Origin: Microvirga soli
GTDB taxonomy: Bacteria; Pseudomonadota; Alphaproteobacteria; Rhizobiales; Beijerinckiaceae
DNA: 43,298 bases
Direction: 5' to 3'
NCBI RefSeq assembly: GCF_016734765.1
Contig: NZ_JAERQE010000037.1
Coordinates: forward strand, 1-43,298
Below the pieces are notes generated by a model. The model searched no databases and had not been told where the DNA came from. It saw only the letters and a list, made by a program, of their open reading frames with translations. Below are positions 1-9,043 of the stretch, piece by piece; the stretch's first letter is position 1, and each line of letters begins with the position of its first letter. The position numbers were made by a program, and so were the translations under genes.

Positions 1-92
1 ACCCCGAACAGAAGCAAGACTTCGGCGACAGGACAGTCACTCAGGGGATTGACACCCAACGGCCCATTACAGAAGCACTGCTTATGAATATG

Positions 93-437
93 TTATCGGG
101 TGCCATTGAACCGCCAGACCGGCCGACATGCCTGGAGCGCATCGACTTCGATATCACAATAGCCTTCCGAGCGGTCCGGCAAGAACTTCGGCCCTTGAGC
201 ATCGAACCCTAAGTTGGGTATCCATTCCCCTTGACGATTATTCATCATCAGGACCTTCTTCAGGCCGATGTGGCTGAAGCAGCCCGCTCCTCCGTCCGCA
301 TGATGGACCGTGATCATGAGCTCCTCGGGACCATCATCATCCACATCGATGGTCTCGGTGTCGAAAGTGACGGGTTTGTTCAACTCCTCGCCGCACTCGA
401 TATAGCTGTCCAGATCAGCGGCTCTGATTGCGGCCAC
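93..437 (-). CDS. Hypothetical protein, probably exported
   Basis: A 114-residue product from a GTG start, rich in Asp and Gly, with three cysteines. I do not recognise a family. The frame stays open upstream of the GTG to position 557. That extension encodes a good signal-peptide-like stretch: basic TIRR, then a hydrophobic Leu/Ala core, then SSSALA before LSEAD. The only plausible initiator for it is a rare ATT at 519-521. The natural product is therefore probably a secreted protein of about 142 residues, either with a non-canonical or mutated start or with a start lost to a base change. The stop is TAA at 93-95. No neighbour suggests a function. Confidence that the frame is coding is moderate; confidence in the start is low. 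Confidence 0.5.
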   Translation of the reverse strand: MAAIRAADLDSYIECGEELNKPVTFDTETIDVDDDGPEELMITVHHADGGAGCFSHIGLKKVLMMNNRQGEWIPNLGFDAQGPKFLPDRSEGYCDIEVDALQACRPVWRFNGTR

Positions 438-966
438 GTGATCTGCCTCCGAGAGGGCTAAGGCAGAAGAGGAGCTGGCAAGAAGTGCAAGAGGAGCGAT
501 AAGAATGCGCCTAATCGTAATGGGCTCAGACGGCTGTTTAGTTGGTTCGGATGTTTGTTAGCGATCGGTCGGCTTCTACGCTACTCTCAGGGCGGGGTGA
601 TTAAGCCGGCCCACAGACCACGCTTTGGCTTCCGTGTATCGGTTTTTGAGCGACGTAGCCGGCCCGTACTGATGGCAGGGCAGGTAACTACATGGCCTCG
701 TTGAACTAGCCAGCCATTGAAGTTGACACCGTCGGTCGAGCACGTGCGCAACCATCACCGATTGTGACGGACATCTTTCGCTTGGCAGGTGAGCGTTGGC
801 CAGCCGATCTTGTCAGAACGGCTAAGGGCTGCCTGCTGGCCGCAGCGACAAGTCTTCCCGCCGACGTGGTGACAGGTCTGAGTGTTCTCTGGGGACAACA
901 GCATGGAACCTGATGCGAATGCCGATCTCGATGGTTCGCCGTCGATCACGCTCGCACTGCCGATGA
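438..966. other. Sparse intergenic stretch
   Basis: Apart from the possible signal-peptide extension of the preceding gene (to 521), no convincing gene is seen. On the plus strand an open stretch of about 65 codons (roughly 709-912) reads like protein but lacks an ATG/GTG start with a ribosome-binding site and is not recognised. It may be a gene remnant. Confidence 0.3.
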
Positions 967-1065
967 TCGCTTGAGCTAACACGGGAGTCGTTTTCACAAG
1001 AAGGGCAGCACATAGAATGGCGGGTCGACGAGTATCTCGAGCAGGCAGCGATTCCCGGCACATCG

Positions 1066-1374
1066 TTGGCAATGCGGCTGAGCACACTGGAAGCCTGTTC
1101 GATGACGTGCGGGATTGTTGTGCCTATGGATGCGGAGTTGTTGGAGGCGGTGTTCGACACCATGCTGGAGCAATTGCACGGCGATGCCGATACGATTCCC
1201 GATGATCAACGGTTTGCCACCGCCATCGACCACATAGCCGCAACAGACGCGCTTATGCTCTTGGTGGCATTTGCCGATTCGGAACGACCCGCAGGTGGGT
1301 TACAGGTTCCACAACCGGTCAAACGCGAGCCGAGTAAGCACTCGAATAGGGTTATAAATTCAGTGTCATCATGA
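1066..1374 (+). CDS. Hypothetical protein, possibly a fragment
   Basis: A 102-residue frame starting at TTG 1066; ATG 1072 is an alternative start. The frame is open back to 967 and would add an acidic, helical stretch, so the visible ORF may be the tail of a broken gene. The middle (AELLEAVFDTMLEQLHGDADT) looks like a normal acidic helix. The last 25 residues are low in hydrophobics and run into the AT-rich segment that follows, which suggests the natural C-terminus has been replaced. No domain is recognised and there is no clear ribosome-binding site. Confidence 0.25.
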   Translation: MAMRLSTLEACSMTCGIVVPMDAELLEAVFDTMLEQLHGDADTIPDDQRFATAIDHIAATDALMLLVAFADSERPAGGLQVPQPVKREPSKHSNRVINSVSS

Positions 1375-1614
1375 TTATTGGTGGGTATACTTGTCTTTGG
1401 ATTTGAATAGAGATACCCAACTTGATCCGTTACTGTGTAAGTAATATATTGGAAAATGAGGGATATACTTGAAATAAATCTTATAGTTTAAGTTTAAAAC
1501 GCCCAATCATCTTTACAATTTGGCAGTTTTTTATCATTCAACAATGTGATTGGTATAGTTACCTTGCGGAACTGTCCGATAACTAGGGGTTTCCGGACAC
1601 CTCGGCGGAGCTGA
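1375..1614. other. AT-rich non-coding segment left of the insertion sequence
   Basis: Base composition drops abruptly from GC-rich to clearly AT-rich between about 1360 and 1560, with runs of A and T, before the IS5-family element begins at 1615. No ORF of useful length is present. The drop suggests acquired DNA or a regulatory or recombination-prone segment. Confidence 0.4.
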
Positions 1615-2499
1615 GAGGCCGTCCCGTAATCATGAGTTCCGGCCCAAGCGGCGGACCAGGAGCATGACGGGAGCGGCGTAGAGGAACGCGCGGGCTGAGG
1701 CGAGCGTCGCCTCCGAATCCTTCCAGAGCCGTCGGTTTCAACTGATCCACGCGAAGAATCTTTCAACAACCCAGCGGCGTGGGTGCACCGCAAAGCCGAC
1801 CTGATCAGGCCGCTTCTTGACGATCTCGATGCGGATCGAGGTGGCCTGAGCCGGCGCTTCGCCGGTATAGCCGCTGTCGGCAAAGGCCTGAACGATGAAC
1901 GGGAATGCGCGCCGCGACAGGCGCAGGACCACACAGGCCCCATCGCAGTTCTGAACGTCCGCCGGCTGCGGCTCCAGGATCAGACCGCGCCCATCGGTGT
2001 CGACCATCACCTGGCGCTTGCGGCCCTTCACCTTCTTGCCCGCATCATAGCCTCTTGGGCCGCCACTCTCAGTGGTCTTCACGCTTTGGCTGTCGAGCAC
2101 GGCGGCGGTGGGCGAGGCCTCCCGCCCGACCCGCTCCCGGTCGGCCATGACCAGGAGGTGGGTGATGGTCTCAAACAGGCCGGTGTCGCGCCACAGGCTG
2201 AACCAGCGAAAGACTGTACTTTTGGGCGGCAGATCAGAGGGTAAGAGCCGTCAGGCAATGCCGCTGCGCAGCACATAAAAGATCGCGTTCAGGATCTCCC
2301 GGGTGGACCAGCGGCGCGGACGTCCTCGGGCGTGGGGCTCGGGCACGAGCGGCGCGATCAGATCGGTTTCGTAACGCAAGCCGTCGCGGCTATACTGCCG
2401 CCGGGTGGTCGGGGTCCACATTGCGGGTCCAGGTCAGGCTTCAGCACCCTCCTGAAATCATAGGTATCTCGGCCACTCAACCCATTTCGGGACGGGCTC
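1615..2499 (-). mobile_element. IS5-family insertion sequence (IS1031-like, TNA target duplication)
   Basis: The element is about 885 bp. Its imperfect terminal inverted repeats are 1615-1629 and 2485-2499; the right end, reverse complemented, matches the left at 13 of 15 positions and shares the CCGTCCCG core. Both ends are flanked by the trinucleotide TGA (1612-1614 and 2500-2502), which fits the TNA target duplication known for the IS1031 group of IS5. It carries a single transposase gene on the minus strand, interrupted by two stop codons. The clean target duplication says it arrived by transposition and has not been rearranged since. Confidence 0.8.
1630..2421 (-). pseudogene. IS5-family DDE transposase with two in-frame stops
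   Basis: Read from ATG 2421, the frame gives a 263-residue transposase starting MWTPTTRRQYSRDGLRYETD and ending LVRRLGRNS at 1630. It has TGA at codon 57 (2251-2253), where the family usually has Trp in GIAWRLLP, and TGA at codon 228 (1738-1740), in place of Arg after FFAWIS. The frame is otherwise unbroken. DDE-domain signatures are clear: AVLDSQSVKTTESGG with the first Asp, the ADSGYTGE block with the second, and RRWVVERFFAW with the Glu. Both stops can arise by single transitions (TGG or CGA to TGA). The element is probably no longer autonomous. Confidence 0.8.
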
Positions 2500-2503
2500 T
2501 GAG

Positions 2504-2793
2504 AGCTTCACGATTGCCCCGCTGCGGATTTGACTTCACCCGATGAGCTGCGCCACCGACAGGCGGCGTTGAGCCTCATGCACGCTTTCCATCGTGTCCA
2601 GGATCTCGCAGGTGGAAGTCCGTAAAGAATTATCCTGTGCGCGGCCGCAGCAGGATGATATCAGCGCTGAACGGGCGAAGCACCGCGTCCGTACCATCCC
2701 AGCGGCCCGGTAGAACACGGTTGCCGTCGAGAGAACAAGGCAGCATCACACACCAGCGATGCGGCCTAGATTTCACGTTAAATGGAATCGGGA
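2504..2793. other. Short intergenic stretch right of the IS
   Basis: A 60-codon minus-strand frame (2536-2718) has no recognised domain and no ribosome-binding site. I do not support a gene here. It could be the remnant of whatever was interrupted by the insertion sequence. Confidence 0.3.
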
Positions 2794-4362
2794 TCACTGC
2801 CGTGTGGCGTGCATGTCGCGTGCAGCAAGGACGGCCTGCACCAGGCGACGCAGCACGCGGATCGAGCCACCCGTCCAATGAGCCCGCAACAGGTCCGTCT
2901 CCGCGCCTGTCAGCGGCCCATACCATCGCTCATCCAGCCCACGGGCCTGGTACAGATCCCGTGCTATGGTGGATACCAAGGCATCAAGATGGGCGGGGCC
3001 CGGAGACGGGATCCGGATGATGGTGAGGCGATCAAGCAATGGCCGGCCGAGGGGCGAAAGATCGTTCGCGGTCAGGATCACATTCAAGGCGGACAAGTCG
3101 ATGGGCGCCTCCAGGTAAGGATCAAGAAAGCTCGCGGCCCGTTGCGGCTCCAGAAGGGCCAGGAGCGTGGACTTCAGGTCCCCGTTGCGCCGGCTTCCGC
3201 CGATCTTTTCGACCTCGTCGACAATGAGCGCGCCATTGGCAACTCGGTGCTCAAGAATCATGTCCCAGTGACATCCAGGTGAAGCCGCCGCCCACTTTCG
3301 TGAAGCTCCGAGCAGCATGCCATCGAACGTAGATGCGCCATCAATCACCCGATGCGGCAGCCCGAGCTCCCGGCAGAGCACCAGCGCCAAGGTGGTCTTG
3401 GCAGTTCCGGGAGAGCCCAGGAGAAGCACCGGAGACACAAAGCGCAATGCGTCTCCCGGCACGATATTGGTCAGAAGTTGGTCGATGACGTCCGTAAGAT
3501 GCGGAAACCGTGGCATGAGGCGCTGCCGTACGGCCGCAAGATCGGGCGTGGGCACCAGGGCAAGCGGTTGTCCGGCGACGGCCTCGAATGGCGTGAGTGC
3601 ATTCCTCGCCTCGCGGCTGGTCGCAAGAGGCAAGCGGGGCAGGACCACCACTCCCGCTCCACCATGCTCGATGAGCGCCTCTCCCGCGGCCTCCTGTGAG
3701 CTGACACACGAGTCTGCCTCTTGTGCTCCAATAACCTCGTCATCGTCGGTCTGGCTCCTCGAGTCGAAGCGGACGAGCAGGTCATGGACGATCTGATGGG
3801 CCGGAAAGAAACTCGAGCTCTGTCCCTCGCCCCCAAGCCAGGCGCGCCAGCACAGCACGAGGAGGCGGGCCCGCTGAAACAGCTCGGGCGTGACGGCATC
3901 CCCGTCGAGGGCATCCACGAGGCGGGCGAGCCGCCCGACGACCATGCCGGCATAGGGCGTGCGCTCCGTCGACGTTGCAAGCGTCAGGTAGCTGACGTCC
4001 TCCGCCAGGCGGGCAAGCCCCGGCGCATTCCTCTCGACGGAACGCTCATCGAGCAGCTGCGCGAGCGTCTCGCCGTCCTCCTGGCCACGCGCCCAGTCCT
4101 CGGCCGCTGGTGCCAGAGCCGGCACGCCGCGGGCGATCTCACCGGCCACGGTGCGGCGGGCCTCATAGGGGCGCAAAATTGGGTCAATGGCCAAGTCGAC
4201 GAGCCGCGGGTAAGGGGAGGGCGGCGCCTCCCCTTGAGTGGCCATGAGCTCGTCCATGCTGATCTCATCGGAAGAAGAACGGGTCTTCGCGGTGGCGATA
4301 CGGGGCCGCATGCCCCGATAAACAGATGCCTGACGGGATTTGGGTGAGCGGCTTTTCGACAT
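2794..4362 (-). CDS. Lon-like AAA+ ATPase without protease domain
   Basis: A 522-residue protein. The first ~290 residues are a poorly recognisable, acidic and helical region. The C-terminal half is an AAA+ module: Walker A GSPGTAKTT (about 314-322), Walker B ALIVDEVEK (about 377-385), a sensor-1-like LTANDLSPL and an arginine-finger segment PLLDRLTIIRIP. The order and spacing resemble the ATPase of Lon, but no Ser-Lys protease domain follows; the protein ends about 50 residues after the sensor-2 region. The start ATG 4362 is preceded by GGAG at good spacing. It lies upstream of a GIY-YIG-like gene's stop with about 80 bp between them, on the same strand. The role is probably ATP-driven remodelling of an unknown partner. 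Confidence 0.8.
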   Translation of the reverse strand: MSKSRSPKSRQASVYRGMRPRIATAKTRSSSDEISMDELMATQGEAPPSPYPRLVDLAIDPILRPYEARRTVAGEIARGVPALAPAAEDWARGQEDGETLAQLLDERSVERNAPGLARLAEDVSYLTLATSTERTPYAGMVVGRLARLVDALDGDAVTPELFQRARLLVLCWRAWLGGEGQSSSFFPAHQIVHDLLVRFDSRSQTDDDEVIGAQEADSCVSSQEAAGEALIEHGGAGVVVLPRLPLATSREARNALTPFEAVAGQPLALVPTPDLAAVRQRLMPRFPHLTDVIDQLLTNIVPGDALRFVSPVLLLGSPGTAKTTLALVLCRELGLPHRVIDGASTFDGMLLGASRKWAAASPGCHWDMILEHRVANGALIVDEVEKIGGSRRNGDLKSTLLALLEPQRAASFLDPYLEAPIDLSALNVILTANDLSPLGRPLLDRLTIIRIPSPGPAHLDALVSTIARDLYQARGLDERWYGPLTGAETDLLRAHWTGGSIRVLRRLVQAVLAARDMHATRQ

Positions 4363-4445
4363 GGGTGTGCTCCGGGCAGCCCGGGGCAGCCGGCCTCAGG
4401 ACGAAGCCGGTGCGCCGCGGGTGAGGGCAGGAAAGGTGGGTGGGC

Positions 4446-5027
4446 TCAGTGGGCCAGCGTGAGGTTGGCCGGCGTGGCGAGCGTGCGCTGGAGCGAGGGG
4501 CGCCGCGGTGTCAGCACCGGGCAGCCGGCATCCGCCAGCAGCGAGCGCACCGCCTCCAGGATGATTTTGGCCTCAAGGCGCGCGGCCGGCGAGGCCGGGA
4601 ACCGCAAGGGGCCGACGCCGGCGTGCAGGTGGGCACGCCCCACGCGCTTGACCTCGTCGCTCAGCTCCGCCTGGAGCGCAACGATGTCGTCCTTGCCCCA
4701 TTTCTCGTTCTCGAACCGGCTGGTGCCGACGATCACGAACAGCCGCTCCACCCAGGCGAGGGAGCGGTCGTACATGTGGTCGCCGATGCGCGGCCAGGGT
4801 TTCGCAGCCTCGCCGACCCGGACGCGCAGGCGCTGCTCGCCGTCCTCCCCGGCGAGGAGGTAGCAGGAGGGGCTGTCGAGGAGCTGGAGGTCGCGGACCA
4901 AGCGCAGCTCGCTCCATTCGCACGCGATCAGGGCCACGGGGCTGACGCGGCTTGACAGGATGCGGATCGAGCTGTCCGGGGCGGGGCGGGAGATGTTGAC
5001 GCGGGGCAGGATGATGGTGGGGCTCAT
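4446..5027 (-). CDS. GIY-YIG nuclease-like protein
   Basis: A 193-residue product starting at ATG 5027, where AGGAGA lies just upstream; a longer frame to 5123 lacks such a signal. The central part (CYLLAGEDG, then RVRVGEA, then RIGDHMYDRSLAWVERLFVIVG) has the spacing of a GIY-YIG domain: two beta strands followed by a helix and a Trp/Phe-rich strand. The canonical GIY and YIG residues are replaced, so catalytic activity is uncertain. The family assignment rests on pattern and my memory of similar Rhizobiales proteins, and is inference. It is co-directional with the AAA+ gene and a tiny upstream gene, so a three-gene unit is likely. Confidence 0.6.
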   Translation of the reverse strand: MSPTIILPRVNISRPAPDSSIRILSSRVSPVALIACEWSELRLVRDLQLLDSPSCYLLAGEDGEQRLRVRVGEAAKPWPRIGDHMYDRSLAWVERLFVIVGTSRFENEKWGKDDIVALQAELSDEVKRVGRAHLHAGVGPLRFPASPAARLEAKIILEAVRSLLADAGCPVLTPRRPSLQRTLATPANLTLAH

Positions 5028-5195
5028 GGAAAGTCTCCTGTGGGGACGAGCTCGCCCGTGCATGCGCCGCTCGGGCTGGCATGCCGGATCAGGGGACAGA
5101 CTGAGAGCGGCATGCGGGTGCATGCACGGACGCTCGGGTCAGGCCTCAGGCGGGAAGATCGTCGGGTGTGAAGGATGTCGATATGGTGCGGGCGA

Positions 5196-5297
5196 TCAGG
5201 CGCGCAGGGCTGCCGGGGCGGCAGGCGCCTGGGTCAGGACATCGATCGAGGGGACTTCCGGCACGGGCCGGATCAGGGTAGAGGTGGCGTCAGCCAT
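5196..5297 (-). CDS. Small 33-residue protein
   Basis: ATG 5297 follows a strong ribosome-binding site (AAGGAG, 7 bases upstream) and opens a 33-codon frame ending in TGA at 5196-5198. The peptide is rich in Pro, Ala, Val and Thr and has no membrane segment. It is encoded 168 bp upstream of the GIY-YIG-like gene on the same strand. The start signal is the main argument that it is real; it could also be a leader peptide for the downstream genes. Function unknown. Confidence 0.45.
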   Translation of the reverse strand: MADATSTLIRPVPEVPSIDVLTQAPAAPAALRA

Positions 5298-5692
5298 AGC
5301 AGAACTCCTTAGCAAGTTCGGTTGTGGTCAGACCGCTGAGGGTGTTGGTAGCACCTTTGGCGGTCGCCCGTCGGATCACCCGATGAGGACCATCATCCTG
5401 CAGCTGCTCCGGATGTTAGGCAAGCGATCCTTTCTCACATGGTTAAGATTCGCCTTGTTGCAACAGGATCTTTGGGCAGGCGCTCAGGGAAGAGCCTTGA
5501 GCCCAAAGATCATGGGTCTGACAGGTGCGATGTCCCAGACGGGCTCCTTGATCCCGTCCGCCATGCTGCCGGTCGGCGGTTGCCGCAGGCGCTACACGAA
5601 ATCAAGGCAGCTTGGTGATCTCAGGACACAGAAGATCCGGAGGAACGGCATTTCGGCTATGCGGAGACAGGCCCGGAACCCCCCGCCTGTAC
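5298..5692. other. Intergenic region
   Basis: About 395 bp with no supported gene. It should contain the promoter of the minus-strand small peptide / GIY-YIG-like / AAA+ set. A long plus-strand frame through here (from 4960) is antisense to the GIY-YIG-like gene and has no coding features. Confidence 0.3.
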
Positions 5693-6082
5693 TCACCTAA
5701 GCCGGCAAGTTGATTGGCATTCAGTTTCTTTTGATCCGGTCGAGCCCCCGGCGGCGATTGGATCCGCTCTAATGATCGCATATCCTCCCAGGGAGCGACG
5801 CCGCGTAAATCGCAGGTGTTCGTAGCCCCCACTCTTCAGGGGCAAGAAATATAGGCCGTCGGACTCGCCCTTTAAGAAGCAGCGCAAGCCGATGTAGACG
5901 CTCTCCTCGTATCCTTTGATGGCTCGCCGAACGGCGGGATGAAGAACGAGGGTGATGCTTTTGCTCTCACAGACCTCTTCAACGGTTTCGAAACTCAACA
6001 CAGCTGAACCTCCGAACGGCCAAGCAGCTTCTGATGGTTCAACGTTGCTCCTGAGGATCCGGTTCTCTCTGGGTTCTCCCAT
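5693..6082 (-). CDS. Hypothetical protein
   Basis: A 129-residue product starting at ATG 6082, with no signal peptide or membrane segment. The middle (SITLVLHPAVRRAIKGYEESVYIGLRCFLKG) alternates strands and helices in a natural way, and a run of GGYEHLRFTRRRSLGGYAII follows. I do not recognise the family. It is divergent from groES and its start lies about 50 bp from the CIRCE element, so the two transcripts share a promoter region. Confidence 0.45.
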   Translation of the reverse strand: MGEPRENRILRSNVEPSEAAWPFGGSAVLSFETVEEVCESKSITLVLHPAVRRAIKGYEESVYIGLRCFLKGESDGLYFLPLKSGGYEHLRFTRRRSLGGYAIIRADPIAAGGSTGSKETECQSTCRLR

Positions 6083-6129
6083 TCATAAGGATGGGCTTGC
6101 AGCCCTCCCACCAGCGTGATTATCTCACG

Positions 6130-6156
6130 TTAGCACTCCCATGCGGCGAGTGCTAA
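6130..6156 (+). promoter_or_regulatory. CIRCE element (HrcA operator) of groESL
   Basis: TTAGCACTC, a 9-base spacer, then GAGTGCTAA: a perfect 9-9-9 inverted repeat matching the CIRCE consensus bound by the repressor HrcA. It lies 55 bp upstream of the groES start, so heat-shock derepression of groESL is expected. Confidence 0.95.
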
Positions 6157-6211
6157 ACGTGCTGCTCGGCGCAGACGAGTGCCTCCCATTCCATATTGAG
6201 GAGGCTTGCCT

Positions 6212-6526
6212 ATGACATTCCGTCCGCTGCACGACCGTGTTGTCGTCCGCCGCATCGAAGCCGAAGAGAAGACGGCTGGCGGCTTCATCATTCCGGACAC
6301 CGCCAAGGAGAAGCCGCAAGAGGGCGAGATCGTCGCCGTCGGCCCCGGCGCCCGCGATGAGAGCGACAAGGTTGTTGCCCTCGACGTGAAGGCCGGCGAC
6401 CGCGTCCTGTTCGGCAAGTGGTCCGGCACCGAGGTGCGTATCGACGGTCAGGATCTCCTGATCATGAAGGAATCCGACATCATGGGCGTGATCGAACAGT
6501 CCGCCGCGGCGCAGAAGGCGGCCTAA
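6212..6526 (+). CDS. groES: Co-chaperonin GroES (Hsp10)
   Basis: A 104-residue protein, the usual GroES length. ATG 6212 is chosen because GAGGAGG lies just upstream; an in-frame TTG six bases earlier is less likely. Family marks are FRPLHDRVVVRR at the N-terminus, the mobile loop EEKTAGGFIIPDTAKEKPQ that docks on GroEL, VGPGARDE, and DRVLFGKWSGTEV with the C-terminal LLIMKESDIMGVIE. The heptameric lid closes the GroEL folding chamber in the cytosol. It is the first gene of the CIRCE-controlled operon, 44 bp upstream of groEL. Confidence 0.97.
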   Translation: MTFRPLHDRVVVRRIEAEEKTAGGFIIPDTAKEKPQEGEIVAVGPGARDESDKVVALDVKAGDRVLFGKWSGTEVRIDGQDLLIMKESDIMGVIEQSAAAQKAA

Positions 6527-6570
6527 CCAGCCCAGCCCCGGCCAGATACAACGCAACAGGAGTTCAGCTC

Positions 6571-8217
<1,647 letters not shown>

Positions 8218-8239
8218 GTCCTGCTCTTGTCATCTTACT

Positions 8240-8271
8240 GGAAAGGCTCTGGCTCATTTCGGGGCCTTTCC
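8240..8271 (+). terminator. Hairpin downstream of groEL
   Basis: GGAAAGGC (8240-8247) pairs with GCCTTTCC (8264-8271) around a 16-base loop, 23 bp after the groEL stop. There is no strong T-tract, so termination may be weak or assisted. Confidence 0.5.
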
Positions 8272-8363
8272 GTATGTACCGTGCGTTTGGAAGGAGACGA
8301 TCGCACAGGTGTTGATTAGACGGATAGACCCATCGCACTGCGCCTGCTGCAAGACCGGGTCGT

Positions 8364-8392
8364 CGGCCGTTCTCTGTCATTTGGAACGGCCG
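8364..8392 (-). terminator. Inverted repeat downstream of the minus-strand gene ending at 8475
   Basis: CGGCCGTTC (8364-8372) and GAACGGCCG (8384-8392) form a perfect 9-bp stem with an 11-base loop. It sits between the ends of two convergent genes. It lacks a clear T-run on either strand. Confidence 0.4.
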
Positions 8393-8474
8393 CGCCAATC
8401 CTGACGCGGAACAGGCGCTCCTAGACAGCTGGCGAAAGTTTCATCCCGCAGCCAGGCTTCAGGCAATCGGCGCG

Positions 8475-8795
8475 TCAGTGCTTGTTCAGCACGACCGCAT
8501 TGGATCCAGCCGTGTTGGCTTCCCTCGCCGGCTTGATCCTCCTGAGGAGGGTGGGCGAAACATTCCACCTCTGCCCAGTGTCGGTAATCACCGTCACTGT
8601 CTTCTTGTTGTAGCGGGTCAGCATGCCCTCAAGTTGACTCTGGCCGGGAGGCTGGAAGGCAACCCGGTCACCAATCTTGAACTCCAGCATCTCCACATGA
8701 GCGCGCATCTGGTCGAGAAAGCGCAGGCGCTCCACGATGCGGTGGTTGAGATCGATCAGCTCGGCCTCGGTCAGCTGGTCAATGTCGATTATCAT
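8475..8795 (-). CDS. Conserved hypothetical protein with KOW/SH3-like fold
   Basis: A 106-residue protein. Residues 1-40 form an amphipathic helix (DIDQLTEAELIDLNHRIVERLRFL). Residues 40-90 are a small beta-rich domain (KIGDRVAFQPPGQ, then GMLTRYNKKTVTVITDTGQRWNVSP) that resembles the KOW/Tudor-like modules in which a Gly-Asp-Arg-Val turn opens a barrel. I recall similar proteins as short conserved hypotheticals in Rhizobiales; no biochemical role is known to me. Nucleic-acid or ribosome binding is possible but inferred from fold only. The C-terminal 15 residues look disordered. Confidence 0.7.
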   Translation of the reverse strand: MIIDIDQLTEAELIDLNHRIVERLRFLDQMRAHVEMLEFKIGDRVAFQPPGQSQLEGMLTRYNKKTVTVITDTGQRWNVSPTLLRRIKPAREANTAGSNAVVLNKH

Positions 8796-9043
8796 CGGAT
8801 TACCATGGATGAGAGCCGGGCTAGCACCATCGGGCGAATGTCTGGCCAGCGCTAAGGCCTGTCAAGCGCCTGATGCAGCTTCCAAGTGTCGTTGTGCGGA
8901 AGGACCGTGATGCACGGATCAAGGGAGAGGGCCCATGGCAGAGGTCCGGAAGAAGCGCAGCGCAAGAAATGTCTTCGGAGCATTCTCCAAGGTCGAGCCT
9001 CTGGGCGAGCAGGCCGGCTGGGCAGGGGCAGCACCATGCAGGA

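Noticed and set aside
4960..5700. Long plus-strand ORF (246 codons)
   Set aside because: Antisense to the GIY-YIG-like gene and the 33-residue peptide gene, both with good ribosome-binding sites; composition is that of a shadow frame.
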